DNA from: Planctomycetia bacterium
Lineage (GTDB): Bacteria; Planctomycetota; Phycisphaerae; Phycisphaerales; SM1A02
Length of the DNA stretch: 50,957 nt
Assembly (NCBI GenBank): GCA_005799495.1
Contig: SYGP01000023.1
Location: 1-50,957, forward strand
Direction: 5' to 3'
Positions 7,152 to 14,797 of this stretch are shown one piece after another; positions within the stretch are counted from its first letter, which is position 1; each line of letters begins with the position of its first letter. The translations under genes and the position numbers were made by a program. The notes under the pieces are model-generated. The model had not been told where the DNA came from. It searched no databases and saw only the letters and a list, made by a program, of their open reading frames with translations.

Positions 7152-8891
7152 TCAGGGCTTGCGCTTGTCTGAAGCGGTCTCGCCACTCTTGGCGTCGATG
7201 CGCTGCTTCAAATCGCCGAAGTAGTGCTTGTGAAGATCACGCAGGTGCGGCGGAACGGGATCGGCTTCGGTGCCTTCCTCGTAGCCCCGCTCGATATCTC
7301 CAGCGATCTCCCGTAACCGCGTACGGCTCTCGCCGACCACGGGCGGCGCTTCGACGAGCTGACGCGCAATCACACCCTTTCGCTTGCTGCCCATCTGCGA
7401 CTTCTTCCCTTCCACTTCCGCCGCGACTGGATCGCTTCCATCGCCCTGCGGTCCTTCTTCCATGGCGCCTCCCGAGGGACCGCCCCGCCTGCCCCCGCGC
7501 CCTGTGACCGGAGAGGGACGGCATTGACCACCGCGACACTGGGAACGCAGGGACTTCGCCGCACACTCGAGTTCTGCATCCGCCTCCATCTCGCTGAGCA
7601 CATCGTCTTCGCCCTGATCCGATTCGCCCTCCGAATTCTCTCCGCTTTCTGATTTGGCCCCGCCGTTCTTGCACTTGGAACACGCGCTCTTGCACGACTG
7701 GGAGAGTTTGCGAAGCTTCTCGTTCGCTTTCTTCTGGCTCTTGATCGCCTTCCGAAGGGACTCCTTCTGCTCCGCGTTGAGATTCTTTGCAGCAGCCAAT
7801 GCCGCTTCAACCGCTTCGGGGTTCGACGCAAGGTCACCGTCCATGCCTGCGGAATCCAATGCCTCCCGAAGTGCTTCATTGGAATCAGCCGCGTCGGCAA
7901 TCTGCTGGGCAAGACGCTCCAAGTCCGCCGCCATCTGCTCGCGGGTTGCCTGGTCCATCGAGCCGCTGGCGATTTGCTCCATGACTTGCGCGAGCGCCTC
8001 TTGAGCCATCGCCGCATCGCCCATCTTGAGTGCTTCCGCCAATGCCTTGACTTCGGGATTCTTCCCGGGCTCAATGCTGCTCAGTGCATCCCGCATCGCG
8101 GAGAGCGCCTGGGTGCGTTCACCCGACAACACATCATCGAGCTTGCGCGAGAGGTCCGTCATGCGCCGCGCCGTCTCTCGGTGGATCTCCTCTGGCGTCC
8201 GCCGGTCATCCTTCGGATCATTGCCCTCGCTCGGCTGCAGATCCATGTCACTGAGCTCCTTCGCAAGTTCAGGACTCAACTGGATCTCCTGCTGCACAGC
8301 CTCCATCTGCATGGCCGCCGCTGCTTCGGCTGCCGCCACTTCTGGATCGCTCGCAAATGCAAGTGTTGCGACGGAGGGAGGCAACCCTGGCACAAACCAC
8401 CACACTGCAGCTGCCAACACGCACAGCAGCGGACCGATCCAACTGTTCCGAGGCCAGCGCACAGGGAGCGCCCTGCCGAGCGACTCGGTGAGTCGACGAT
8501 CCTTTGCAACTCGCAGTCCCTCTTCCATGGCGGCACTGGCAAACGCATCATCTCGGTCGGCCACCGCCATCGCCGTCGACAATCGATCATGCAGCTTCAG
8601 TCGAACATCGACGATGGAGGCAACGGCAACATCCGACTGTCGACGACCCCGCGTCGCCCAGAGGATCACACCGATCGCAGCGGCAGCGAGTCCGAGAAGT
8701 GCGGGGAACCACCACCCCCTCGCGCCAAAGCTCGGCCACCACGCAGCAAGCGCCTTGGACGCACACGCGCACACGAACAGCGCACTTCCAATCCACAGTG
8801 CGGCAACTGCGAAGCGACTCACCACGGACTGCATCCCGAGGCGACGCCGAGCCCGCTTCACGATCAACAGGATGGGATCGGGCTTGCCCAT
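7152..8891 (-). CDS. Membrane protein with long charged helical domain (DUF4175-like)
   Basis: The 579-residue protein has two N-terminal membrane segments and a third near residues 145-165 (IGPLLCVLAAAVWWFV). A long Ala/Glu/Gln-rich, probably coiled-coil region follows, then a Cys/Ser/Gly-rich low-complexity stretch (CKSACSKCKNG and an acidic SEGESDQGEDD run), and a final helical part ending HLRDLHKHYFGDL. Proteins of this build precede moxR in planctomycete clusters and probably act as its membrane partner; that link is from memory. ATG 8891 is chosen because a -10-like TATGCT lies eight bases upstream; the open frame extends 18 codons further into the divergent gene. Confidence 0.8.
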   Translation of the reverse strand: MGKPDPILLIVKRARRRLGMQSVVSRFAVAALWIGSALFVCACASKALAAWWPSFGARGWWFPALLGLAAAAIGVILWATRGRRQSDVAVASIVDVRLKLHDRLSTAMAVADRDDAFASAAMEEGLRVAKDRRLTESLGRALPVRWPRNSWIGPLLCVLAAAVWWFVPGLPPSVATLAFASDPEVAAAEAAAAMQMEAVQQEIQLSPELAKELSDMDLQPSEGNDPKDDRRTPEEIHRETARRMTDLSRKLDDVLSGERTQALSAMRDALSSIEPGKNPEVKALAEALKMGDAAMAQEALAQVMEQIASGSMDQATREQMAADLERLAQQIADAADSNEALREALDSAGMDGDLASNPEAVEAALAAAKNLNAEQKESLRKAIKSQKKANEKLRKLSQSCKSACSKCKNGGAKSESGENSEGESDQGEDDVLSEMEADAELECAAKSLRSQCRGGQCRPSPVTGRGGRRGGPSGGAMEEGPQGDGSDPVAAEVEGKKSQMGSKRKGVIARQLVEAPPVVGESRTRLREIAGDIERGYEEGTEADPVPPHLRDLHKHYFGDLKQRIDAKSGETASDKRKP

Positions 8892-8898
8892 GCCCCTG

Positions 8899-8905
8899 TA
8901 GCATA
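8899..8905. promoter_or_regulatory. Overlapping divergent -10-like elements
   Basis: TAGCATA contains TAGCAT on the plus strand, seven bases before ATG 8912, and TATGCT on the minus strand, eight bases before ATG 8891. If both are -10 elements, both mRNAs would be leaderless or nearly so. No -35 is evident. The two promoters would compete, since they share the same bases. Confidence 0.45.
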
Positions 8906-8911
8906 GGTCAA

Positions 8912-9850
8912 ATGCGCGTGATTTCTGTTGCTGGTCGCCTTGCAATCCTTGGTGTCTTGAGTCTGCCTGTCACAAGTGCATCGGCACAGCAGCAGCCCGA
9001 TGTCACGCGTCCTGCGGGCGCGCCACGCGGAGCAAGTCAACCGCCGCCCCCTGCACAGCAGGAGGATCTCAACCGCATTCTCGAGCAGCTCCGCGCCCAG
9101 TCGCAAGCGATCGATGCGCGGGTGCGCAATCTCGAGCAGACCATCGAACGCCAACATCAGGAGATTGAACGGCTGCAGTCGGGTCAGCCAGCGCCCAGTG
9201 GAACCCCCAAGACAGGAGCCGACGCAAGCTCGAGCGATTCGGCGGCAAATGCGGGTGCGGCAACCGCAGATGCGCCAGCGCCGGCGCCAACGGGTGACGC
9301 GCAGCCGGAGTCCAAGGCTGCGGCCCCTGCAAACGCTCCCATCATCGACCGCGATCATGATCCTTTCGCTTCGCCTTCCGACTTCATGCTTGAACTCCGA
9401 TCGAGATATTCAGATCGCTTCGGTGGATCGGCGCCACCGCAGCCTCGGATGGGTTCCGACTACGACGACCACTCGCTCGCGATGAAGCGCTGGACGGTTG
9501 GCCAGAACCGAGTACTGAGTCAACCGATTGAGTGGAAGGTGCGGGTCCTTCGCGTGACTGCATCGAGCACGAACCGTGGTGGAGCGGTCTTGTTGTGCGC
9601 CGTGGACAATCCATCCGAAGATGGCATCGATCACACCTTTGAAGTGGATGTGACGGCGGACGCCGTGTCATCGATGCCTGCAACGGAAGGATCGAATGTG
9701 GTCACCCTTGTCGGCATCATGGATCCGCGGCTGGCATTCTCGCCTGAGCATGAACGGGATGACCGCTGGGATCGCAGTGGTCATGTGATTGGTCCCTTCT
9801 GCGTTTCTGATTGGCGCATTCAAGGACTGCAGCTGCGTCCAATCGAGTGA
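8912..9850 (+). CDS. Secreted coiled-coil protein of unknown function
   Basis: The 312-residue protein begins with a signal peptide (MRVISVAGRLAILGVLSLP, cut near ASA-QQ). A Pro/Gln linker leads to a short coiled coil (about residues 50-90, LEQTIERQHQEIERLQ), then an Ala/Pro/Ser-rich spacer. A C-terminal beta-rich part (about 190-312) carries WKVRVLRVTASSTNRGG and ends in CVSDWRIQGLQLRPIE. I do not recognise this domain. The layout suggests a periplasmic or outer-surface protein that oligomerises. The frame is open far upstream, but the signal peptide fixes the start at 8912. Confidence 0.75.
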   Translation: MRVISVAGRLAILGVLSLPVTSASAQQQPDVTRPAGAPRGASQPPPPAQQEDLNRILEQLRAQSQAIDARVRNLEQTIERQHQEIERLQSGQPAPSGTPKTGADASSSDSAANAGAATADAPAPAPTGDAQPESKAAAPANAPIIDRDHDPFASPSDFMLELRSRYSDRFGGSAPPQPRMGSDYDDHSLAMKRWTVGQNRVLSQPIEWKVRVLRVTASSTNRGGAVLLCAVDNPSEDGIDHTFEVDVTADAVSSMPATEGSNVVTLVGIMDPRLAFSPEHERDDRWDRSGHVIGPFCVSDWRIQGLQLRPIE

Positions 9851-9856
9851 CCGTGG

Positions 9857-10111
9857 ATGCAGCAGGATGATCATGTCTGCCTCTGTTTCCGCGTCAGCCT
9901 GCGGAAGCTCACGACCTTCTTGGAGTGTGAACGCCCTCGAGTCGCGAGCGAGCTGTCCCTGTGCCAAGGTGCTGGCACGGGGTGCCACTGGTGCGTTCCA
10001 TTTCTGGAGCGCATGCATGCGCAGTGGAAGCGCGGAGAGCAAGTCGCAGTCGATGTCGAACCAGGGGAATATGCGGAGCGACGGGCGGACTACCGAAGCC
10101 AAATGAAGTAG
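9857..10111 (+). CDS. BFD-like [2Fe-2S] ferredoxin
   Basis: The 84-residue protein has C8-L-C10 and C43-HW-C46, with 32 residues between the second and third Cys. This is the ligand pattern CxC-x(31-35)-CxxC of bacterioferritin-associated ferredoxin domains, which bind one [2Fe-2S] cluster and pass electrons, for example to release stored iron. The start lies six bases after the stop of the secreted coiled-coil gene. Its end overlaps the tail of the opposite-strand permease gene by 22 bases. The nearby feo genes and Fur-like site support an iron role. No bacterioferritin gene is in the window, so the partner is unknown. Confidence 0.75.
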   Translation: MQQDDHVCLCFRVSLRKLTTFLECERPRVASELSLCQGAGTGCHWCVPFLERMHAQWKRGEQVAVDVEPGEYAERRADYRSQMK

Positions 10112-11457
10112 CCGAGCATGGCTGCCGCGAAGACCCATGCAAGGACGCTCGTTTCTCGCGCGCGACCGGATGCAAGTTTGAGGACTGGACTGGCCAGCAG
10201 TGCCGCCGCCATGCTGTCCGCGATCGATGAGGTGAGTGGAATCCCGACAATCACAAGGAGCATCGGCACCGACGCGGCCGGGTCGTTCCACTGCAGCTGA
10301 CGCAGTCGGCTCGCCATCGCTGCGCCGACCAGGATCAACACGGGGGCGCTGGCCGGCGGATAGTTGCCGAGCGCTTCCACCAGCGGCGCACAGAGCAGCG
10401 CCGCCACCATGAGTGCCCCTGCTGCCACTGCCGTGAGACCGCTGCGTCCGCCCGATGCGATCCCGGCGTTGCTCTCCGCATAGGCACCGCATGCGCTCAC
10501 CCCCAACGCGGAAGAAGCAACCGTGGAGAGAGAGTCCGCGAGCATGGCGCGCCGAACGCGCGGATCATCGTTGCTCGAAATGAACCCGCCATGATGCATC
10601 AGCGCCAAGAGCCCCGATGTGGAGTCACTCAGCATGCTGAAGAGCAGAAGCAGCGTCGGCATCCACATCGGCGGCGCCAATGCGCCACTGATATCGAGCG
10701 AGAAGAACCCATCGAAACGCTGCGCAGGAAGTCCGATCGCTCGTGTCGGTACGGTGGCCGATTGAATCTGTGAAGCCGTCCATGCTTCCGTCGCAGCCCA
10801 CTGCGGTACCCACACCGGCACATACGAACGAAGCAGCCATGCGCTCACGATGGCGGCACACATGGCAATCAGCAGTGCAGTCCTCCATCCTCGCGCCTGC
10901 AGCACGCCCGCGACGATGATTCCCATGATGCACACGATCACATCGGGTGAGCGCAAATCGAGCACCAGCCGAAATGCACCGGCGCCCGGAGCAATGATGC
11001 CAGCGGCTCGAAGCCCCATCGCGGCGATCAGCAGTCCGATGCCGCAGCCAATGGCTGTCTGCAACTCCGCATCGACAGCTCGAAAGACAACAGTCCGAAG
11101 TCCAAGGAGCGACAGCAGCACCAGTGCCGTTCCAGCGATGAAGGTTGCGCCGAGTGCGGTCCGCCACGGCTCGGCACTTCCCGCGGCAGCTGCAGCGGGG
11201 ATGAGCGTGAGGACAAGGAAGAACGCCTGCCCGTAGGTTGGTCCGACTGCGATGGGCAGGCGACCGATCGTTCCCATGAGCACGCATCCGACTGCAACGG
11301 CGATCGCCGTGGACCAGACCACTGCGTCGGCACTGAAACCCGTCGTCGTGCCAAGGGCCTGCCCACAGAGCACATCAGGCAGCACGGCCATCACCACCAC
11401 CATGGCCACAAAGGTCACGGAACCAGCGAGCGCCTCATTTGCAAGTCGCTTGATCAT
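10090..11457 (-). CDS. NCS2-family permease, AzgA-like
   Basis: The 455-residue protein has about 12-14 hydrophobic segments and the layout of NCS2 purine permeases of the AzgA branch: MIKRLANEALAGSVTFVAM at the N-terminus, a conserved stretch near VGPTYGQAFFLVLT, and SSALGVSACGAYAESNAGI(A)SGGRSG(L)TA in the second half. The family's usual NAFFA in the first motif is replaced by GQAFF, so adenine or hypoxanthine should not be assumed as substrate. ATG 11457 matches the family's start; the frame is open far upstream over feoA. It starts within 80 bases of the divergent feoA, and a Fur-box-like site lies between them. Confidence 0.85.
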   Translation of the reverse strand: MIKRLANEALAGSVTFVAMVVVMAVLPDVLCGQALGTTTGFSADAVVWSTAIAVAVGCVLMGTIGRLPIAVGPTYGQAFFLVLTLIPAAAAAGSAEPWRTALGATFIAGTALVLLSLLGLRTVVFRAVDAELQTAIGCGIGLLIAAMGLRAAGIIAPGAGAFRLVLDLRSPDVIVCIMGIIVAGVLQARGWRTALLIAMCAAIVSAWLLRSYVPVWVPQWAATEAWTASQIQSATVPTRAIGLPAQRFDGFFSLDISGALAPPMWMPTLLLLFSMLSDSTSGLLALMHHGGFISSNDDPRVRRAMLADSLSTVASSALGVSACGAYAESNAGIASGGRSGLTAVAAGALMVAALLCAPLVEALGNYPPASAPVLILVGAAMASRLRQLQWNDPAASVPMLLVIVGIPLTSSIADSMAAALLASPVLKLASGRARETSVLAWVFAAAMLGYFIWLR

Positions 11458-11466
11458 GCCATGGTC

Positions 11467-11472
11467 AGTATC
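11467..11472 (-). promoter_or_regulatory. Candidate -10 element of the NCS2 permease gene
   Basis: On the minus strand this reads GATACT, nine bases before ATG 11457. It matches the short-leader arrangement seen at other first genes in this window. The Fur-like palindrome begins 35 bases further upstream. Confidence 0.35.
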
Positions 11473-11506
11473 GGATCGTGGGCAATGTCCGCAGAACGGA
11501 TTGCAG

Positions 11507-11523
11507 TTGAGACTGAGTCTCAA
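11507..11523. promoter_or_regulatory. Fur-box-like operator between NCS2 permease and feoA
   Basis: TTGAGACTGAGTCTCAA is a perfect inverted repeat: 7-base arms TTGAGAC and GTCTCAA around TGA. It resembles Fur boxes of the TGAGA-n-TCTCA type known from several phyla. It ends directly at the -10-like TACCAT of feoA, so a bound repressor would block RNA polymerase. Iron-dependent repression of feoAB is the expected result. The same site could also affect the divergent permease. Confidence 0.7.
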
Positions 11524-11529
11524 TACCAT
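11524..11529 (+). promoter_or_regulatory. Candidate -10 element of feoA
   Basis: TACCAT lies six bases before the GTG at 11536 and directly follows the Fur-like palindrome. This spacing predicts a transcript that begins at or next to the GTG. Confidence 0.45.
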
Positions 11530-11535
11530 GGGTTG

Positions 11536-11796
11536 GTGGAACGCCCTCCAGTTCGAATCCCGCTCACTCAACTGACAAGAGGTCAGCGAGCGACCGTGGA
11601 GTGCTCGGCGCTCGACGCGCTTCCCGAAAGGGAGCGCTGCCTGCTCGCGGCGATGGGGATGGGAGAACGCTGCGAAGTCCGGGTGTGCAAGCCGGGTACG
11701 CCGTGCATCATCCAAGTCGATCAGACGCGGCTTGGACTTCCAAGCGAGATTGCAGCGCGGATCATGGTCACTCCCGTATCCCCTGATCAGCCATGA
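11536..11796 (+). CDS. feoA: Ferrous iron transport protein A
   Basis: FeoA is a small cytoplasmic SH3-like protein that supports the FeoB iron(II) channel. The 86-residue product reads IPLTQLTRGQRATVE at the N-terminal strands and LLAAMGMGERCEVRVCKPG in the core, with the Met-Gly turn typical of FeoA. I place the start at GTG 11536 because an in-frame ATG at 11461 or 11485 would put the Fur-like operator and -10 inside the gene, and FeoA usually has 75-85 residues. The TGA overlaps the feoB start (ATGA), so the two are translationally coupled. Confidence 0.85.
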   Translation: MERPPVRIPLTQLTRGQRATVECSALDALPERERCLLAAMGMGERCEVRVCKPGTPCIIQVDQTRLGLPSEIAARIMVTPVSPDQP

Positions 11797-13745
11797 ACGG
11801 CCGCGTCGCCCTGCTCGGCAATCCGAACACCGGCAAGAGTTCGCTCTTCAACCGCCTCTGTGGGTTGCGGACCAAGACCGCCAACTTCCCCGGCAGCACG
11901 GTGGAGCATCAGATGGGGACGTGCGGCCTGCCCAACGGTTCCGAGCTCACGATCATCGATCTTCCAGGCATTTACAGCCTGCAACTCGAACTTCCCGAGA
12001 GCAAGGTCTGCGCCGATTGCCTCGATGGCAAGATCGGTGATGGCAGGCCCGACGCCGCATTGGTGGTGGTCGATGCAAACAACCTGCCGCGGAATCTGCA
12101 GTTCGCAGCGAGCGCGCTTCGGCGCGGACTGCCGACAGTCATCGCCGTGAACATGATCGATCTTGCCCAGCGGCGTGGCTTCCAGTTCGATGCCGTGCAC
12201 GCAAGTCGCATCCTCGGCGTGCCTGTCGTGCCGGTTTCGGCGCGCTCGGGAAGTGGCTTGGATGCGCTCAAGGCGGCGCTCGACGAGACCGTGCGAACAA
12301 AGCCAAGGCCCGCGCCGCAGATCGCGCTTCCAGATGGCGAGCCTGGTTCCTCGCCAAGCATGCGCTGGGCGGCATCGGTGCTCGATGCCATTGCCGCGGC
12401 GCCAGCGCTGCAGAGGGATGATTCGCAGTTGCACGACAGACTCGACTGGGCGTTCACGCATCCACGGCTGGGGATCCTGCTCTTTGCCGCGGTCATGTCG
12501 CTGCTGTTCGCAGCGATCTTCTGGCTCGCGCAGTATCCGATGGAATGGGTCGACATGCTCTTTGCATCGCTCGGCGGAGTGGCCGAACGCGTGCTCCCCG
12601 AGGGAGTCCTCCGTGAACTGATCGTGTCGGGCGTGATCGGCGGCGTGGCAGCCACCGTGATCTTTCTTCCGCAGATCGTTCTGCTCTTCTTCCTGCTCGC
12701 GCTGCTCGAAGACTCGGGCTACCTCGCGCGCGCGGCATTCGCCATCGACCGCGTGATGCGTCGGTTCGGACTGCCTGGACAAGCGTTCATGCCGCTGCTC
12801 TCGGCGCATGCGTGCGCACTGCCTGCCGTGATGGCGACACGGCTGATCCCAAGTCGGCGCGATCGCATCGCCACCATCATGGCGATTCCCTTCATGAGTT
12901 GCAGCGCGCGGGTACCGGTGTACGCGCTCCTGACCACCCTGCTGTTCGTGGGGCGGCCGTGGGCTGCAGGCCTCGCGTTCATCGGTTGCTACGCACTCGG
13001 AGCCATCGCTGGGATCGCCACCGCCGCGATCGTCGGCCGCACCGTGCTCCGCGGACATCCGACACCGATGCTCCTCGAACTCCCTGCGTACCGCCTGCCG
13101 AACATCTGGCAGGCGATTCGCGCCTCCCTCGACCGTGGCTGGCTCTTCCTGCGAAGCGCAGGCAGCGTCATCCTGTCGATCGCAGTCGTCATGTGGTGGC
13201 TGAGTGCCTATCCACTCGTGCCACCACCCGATGCAGCCACGGCGCTGCGGGAGCAGGCGGTGCAGATCAGGGAACGCGATGCGACAGCCGCAGAGGCACT
13301 GGATGTCCAAGCGTCCCATCTCGAGCAGCAGGCGCAGCAAGCGGGATCCTTCTCTGGAATGGTGGGAAGCGCGCTCGAACCGATCTTCGCTCCGATCGGG
13401 CTCGATCGGCAGCTGACGGTCGCAGTCCTCACCAGTTTTCTTGCCCGCGAGGTCTTCACCACGACTGTGTTCGTGCTGACTGGCGCTGGCAGCGATGCAG
13501 AAGGGAACGAGTCCACCACGCTCGCTGCCGTGCGCTCCGCGAAGCGCGACGATGGCACTCCCCTCCTCTCGACGGCGACGTCCGCATCACTCCTCGTCTT
13601 CTTCGTCCTCGCCCTGCAGTGCCTGCCCACGGTGGCCGTTGTCGCGCGTGAAACGGGCAGTTGGAAGTGGGCGATCGGTCAGCTGGCGTTCATGTCCGTG
13701 ACGGCCTACGCCATGGCACTCCTGACCTATCGTGTGCTGTCATGA
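11793..13745 (+). CDS. feoB: Ferrous iron transport protein B
   Basis: FeoB moves Fe(II) through the inner membrane under control of its N-terminal G-protein domain. The 650-residue protein has G1 GNPNTGKSS (about 9-17), G3 DLPG, G4 NMID and G5 SARSG, then a helical spacer and a membrane part with about eight helices and paired gate regions; FLAREVFTTTVFVL marks the second. Its length is slightly below the 700-770 of many homologues because the linker and C-terminus are short. It sits between feoA and a FeoB-associated peptide gene with ATGA overlaps at both ends, one operon under the Fur-like site. Confidence 0.96.
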   Translation: MNGRVALLGNPNTGKSSLFNRLCGLRTKTANFPGSTVEHQMGTCGLPNGSELTIIDLPGIYSLQLELPESKVCADCLDGKIGDGRPDAALVVVDANNLPRNLQFAASALRRGLPTVIAVNMIDLAQRRGFQFDAVHASRILGVPVVPVSARSGSGLDALKAALDETVRTKPRPAPQIALPDGEPGSSPSMRWAASVLDAIAAAPALQRDDSQLHDRLDWAFTHPRLGILLFAAVMSLLFAAIFWLAQYPMEWVDMLFASLGGVAERVLPEGVLRELIVSGVIGGVAATVIFLPQIVLLFFLLALLEDSGYLARAAFAIDRVMRRFGLPGQAFMPLLSAHACALPAVMATRLIPSRRDRIATIMAIPFMSCSARVPVYALLTTLLFVGRPWAAGLAFIGCYALGAIAGIATAAIVGRTVLRGHPTPMLLELPAYRLPNIWQAIRASLDRGWLFLRSAGSVILSIAVVMWWLSAYPLVPPPDAATALREQAVQIRERDATAAEALDVQASHLEQQAQQAGSFSGMVGSALEPIFAPIGLDRQLTVAVLTSFLAREVFTTTVFVLTGAGSDAEGNESTTLAAVRSAKRDDGTPLLSTATSASLLVFFVLALQCLPTVAVVARETGSWKWAIGQLAFMSVTAYAMALLTYRVLS

Positions 13746-13939
13746 GCATCCCTTGGAATGATTGGCAGTTCTGGGGTGCGTCGTTCCTTGCAGGGCTCGC
13801 ACTCTGGTTCATCGTTCGACCTTTTCTGCCGTCGAAGCGCAAGAATCCCAAGTGCCCCAGCTGCACCGCGGTGCCAACGACAGGCGGGAGCGCGCGAACC
13901 GAAATCACGGTGGACGGCGAGCGGCTCGCACGCCGCTGA
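13742..13939 (+). CDS. FeoB-associated Cys-rich membrane protein
   Basis: The 65-residue peptide has one N-terminal membrane helix (WQFWGASFLAGLALWFIV) followed by a basic stretch and KCPSC. This is the build of the small FeoB-associated Cys-rich proteins encoded after feoB in many bacteria. The start codon overlaps the feoB stop (ATGA). A role in helping FeoB or binding iron is expected from family and position only. Confidence 0.75.
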   Translation: MSIPWNDWQFWGASFLAGLALWFIVRPFLPSKRKNPKCPSCTAVPTTGGSARTEITVDGERLARR

Positions 13940-13993
13940 TTTCGCGTCCCAAGGTGACGAGACAAGCCTTGCAGGACGCCCTGCGGAATGCGC

Positions 13994-14797
13994 TCAGAAA
14001 CGCTTGTGCGCAGGGCGCTCCTCGGGGGCGCGGTGCCCGAGAACCGATCGGATGAGCGCAAGATCCGACTGGGTCGTCACCTTGATGTTCCGTGCCTCGC
14101 CCGCAACGACGAGGACGGGCGAACCAAGTCGTTCCACCAGCATGCTGTCATCGGTTGCTCCGGCAAGATTTTCCTGCGCATAGGCACGGCGCAGCAATGA
14201 TGCCTCGAAGATCTGAGGGGTCTGCACGGCCACGACGCGAGTGCGGTCCACGGTCTCCACAACTCGGTGCCCGCGAGTCGCTTCGCGTCCTTCGGAACCC
14301 AGGATCGCATCCGCGACTTCCTCATCTGGTGCAGCGGCGAAGCTCTCTTCGGTGATCCGCTTCAGGGTTGCCGAAATGGGATCGCCGGGAATCACTGCGG
14401 GAGCCACTCGCGCCGCATCGAACACGCGCGCAAGCAGACCATCCGACGCGGCAGGGCGCGCCGCATCGTGGACGGCGATGTGCGTGCAGGACTCATCGAT
14501 CGCGGCGAGCGCGTTTCGCACGCTCTCCCAGCGGTCGGTGGTGCCGCCCGCCACGATCCGTACGCCATGGAATCCGAGCTGGGCACCGTAGCGCGAGCGG
14601 AACTCCTCGAGTGCATCGGGCGGCGCAGCCACCACGATGCAACGCACTTCATCGCGGCGAGTGAAGAGTTCGACCGTCCGAAGCAGGAGCGGCCGTCCAC
14701 CCAGATCCTGACCGAGCTTGTCGCTTCCGAACCGAGTGCTCTGCCCTGCTGCAGGAATGATGACTCCAACCGCGAATGCGCCTGTGCCGTCGCTCAT
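13994..14797 (-). CDS. ispD: 2-C-methyl-D-erythritol 4-phosphate cytidylyltransferase
   Basis: IspD couples CTP to methylerythritol phosphate in the non-mevalonate isoprenoid pathway. The 267-residue product has the nucleotide-binding loop PAAGQSTRFGSDK (about 15-27) in place of the usual GxGxRxG form, VRIVAGGTTDRWESVRNAL, the signature AVHDAARP, and the C-terminal TDDSMLVE and KVTTQSDL. It is longer than the usual 230 because of an insertion around EEVADAILGSEGREATRGH. The ATG at 14797 overlaps the stop of the Hsp70 gene and has AAGGAG seven bases upstream. The C-terminus faces the feo operon with 54 bases between, which hold a small GCAGG/CCTGC hairpin (13971-13984) without a T-run. Confidence 0.92.
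   Translation of the reverse strand: MSDGTGAFAVGVIIPAAGQSTRFGSDKLGQDLGGRPLLLRTVELFTRRDEVRCIVVAAPPDALEEFRSRYGAQLGFHGVRIVAGGTTDRWESVRNALAAIDESCTHIAVHDAARPAASDGLLARVFDAARVAPAVIPGDPISATLKRITEESFAAAPDEEVADAILGSEGREATRGHRVVETVDRTRVVAVQTPQIFEASLLRRAYAQENLAGATDDSMLVERLGSPVLVVAGEARNIKVTTQSDLALIRSVLGHRAPEERPAHKRF

Noticed and set aside
11550-11575. tRNA-like T-arm (AGTTCGAATCCCGC) near feoA
   Set aside because: The T-stem does not pair, no acceptor partner or cloverleaf is found upstream, and the stretch lies in the feoA coding frame.
11787-13340. 517-codon open frame antisense to feoB
   Set aside because: Its Arg/His/Gln-rich sequence has no domain, while the sense strand encodes FeoB with all G-motifs.
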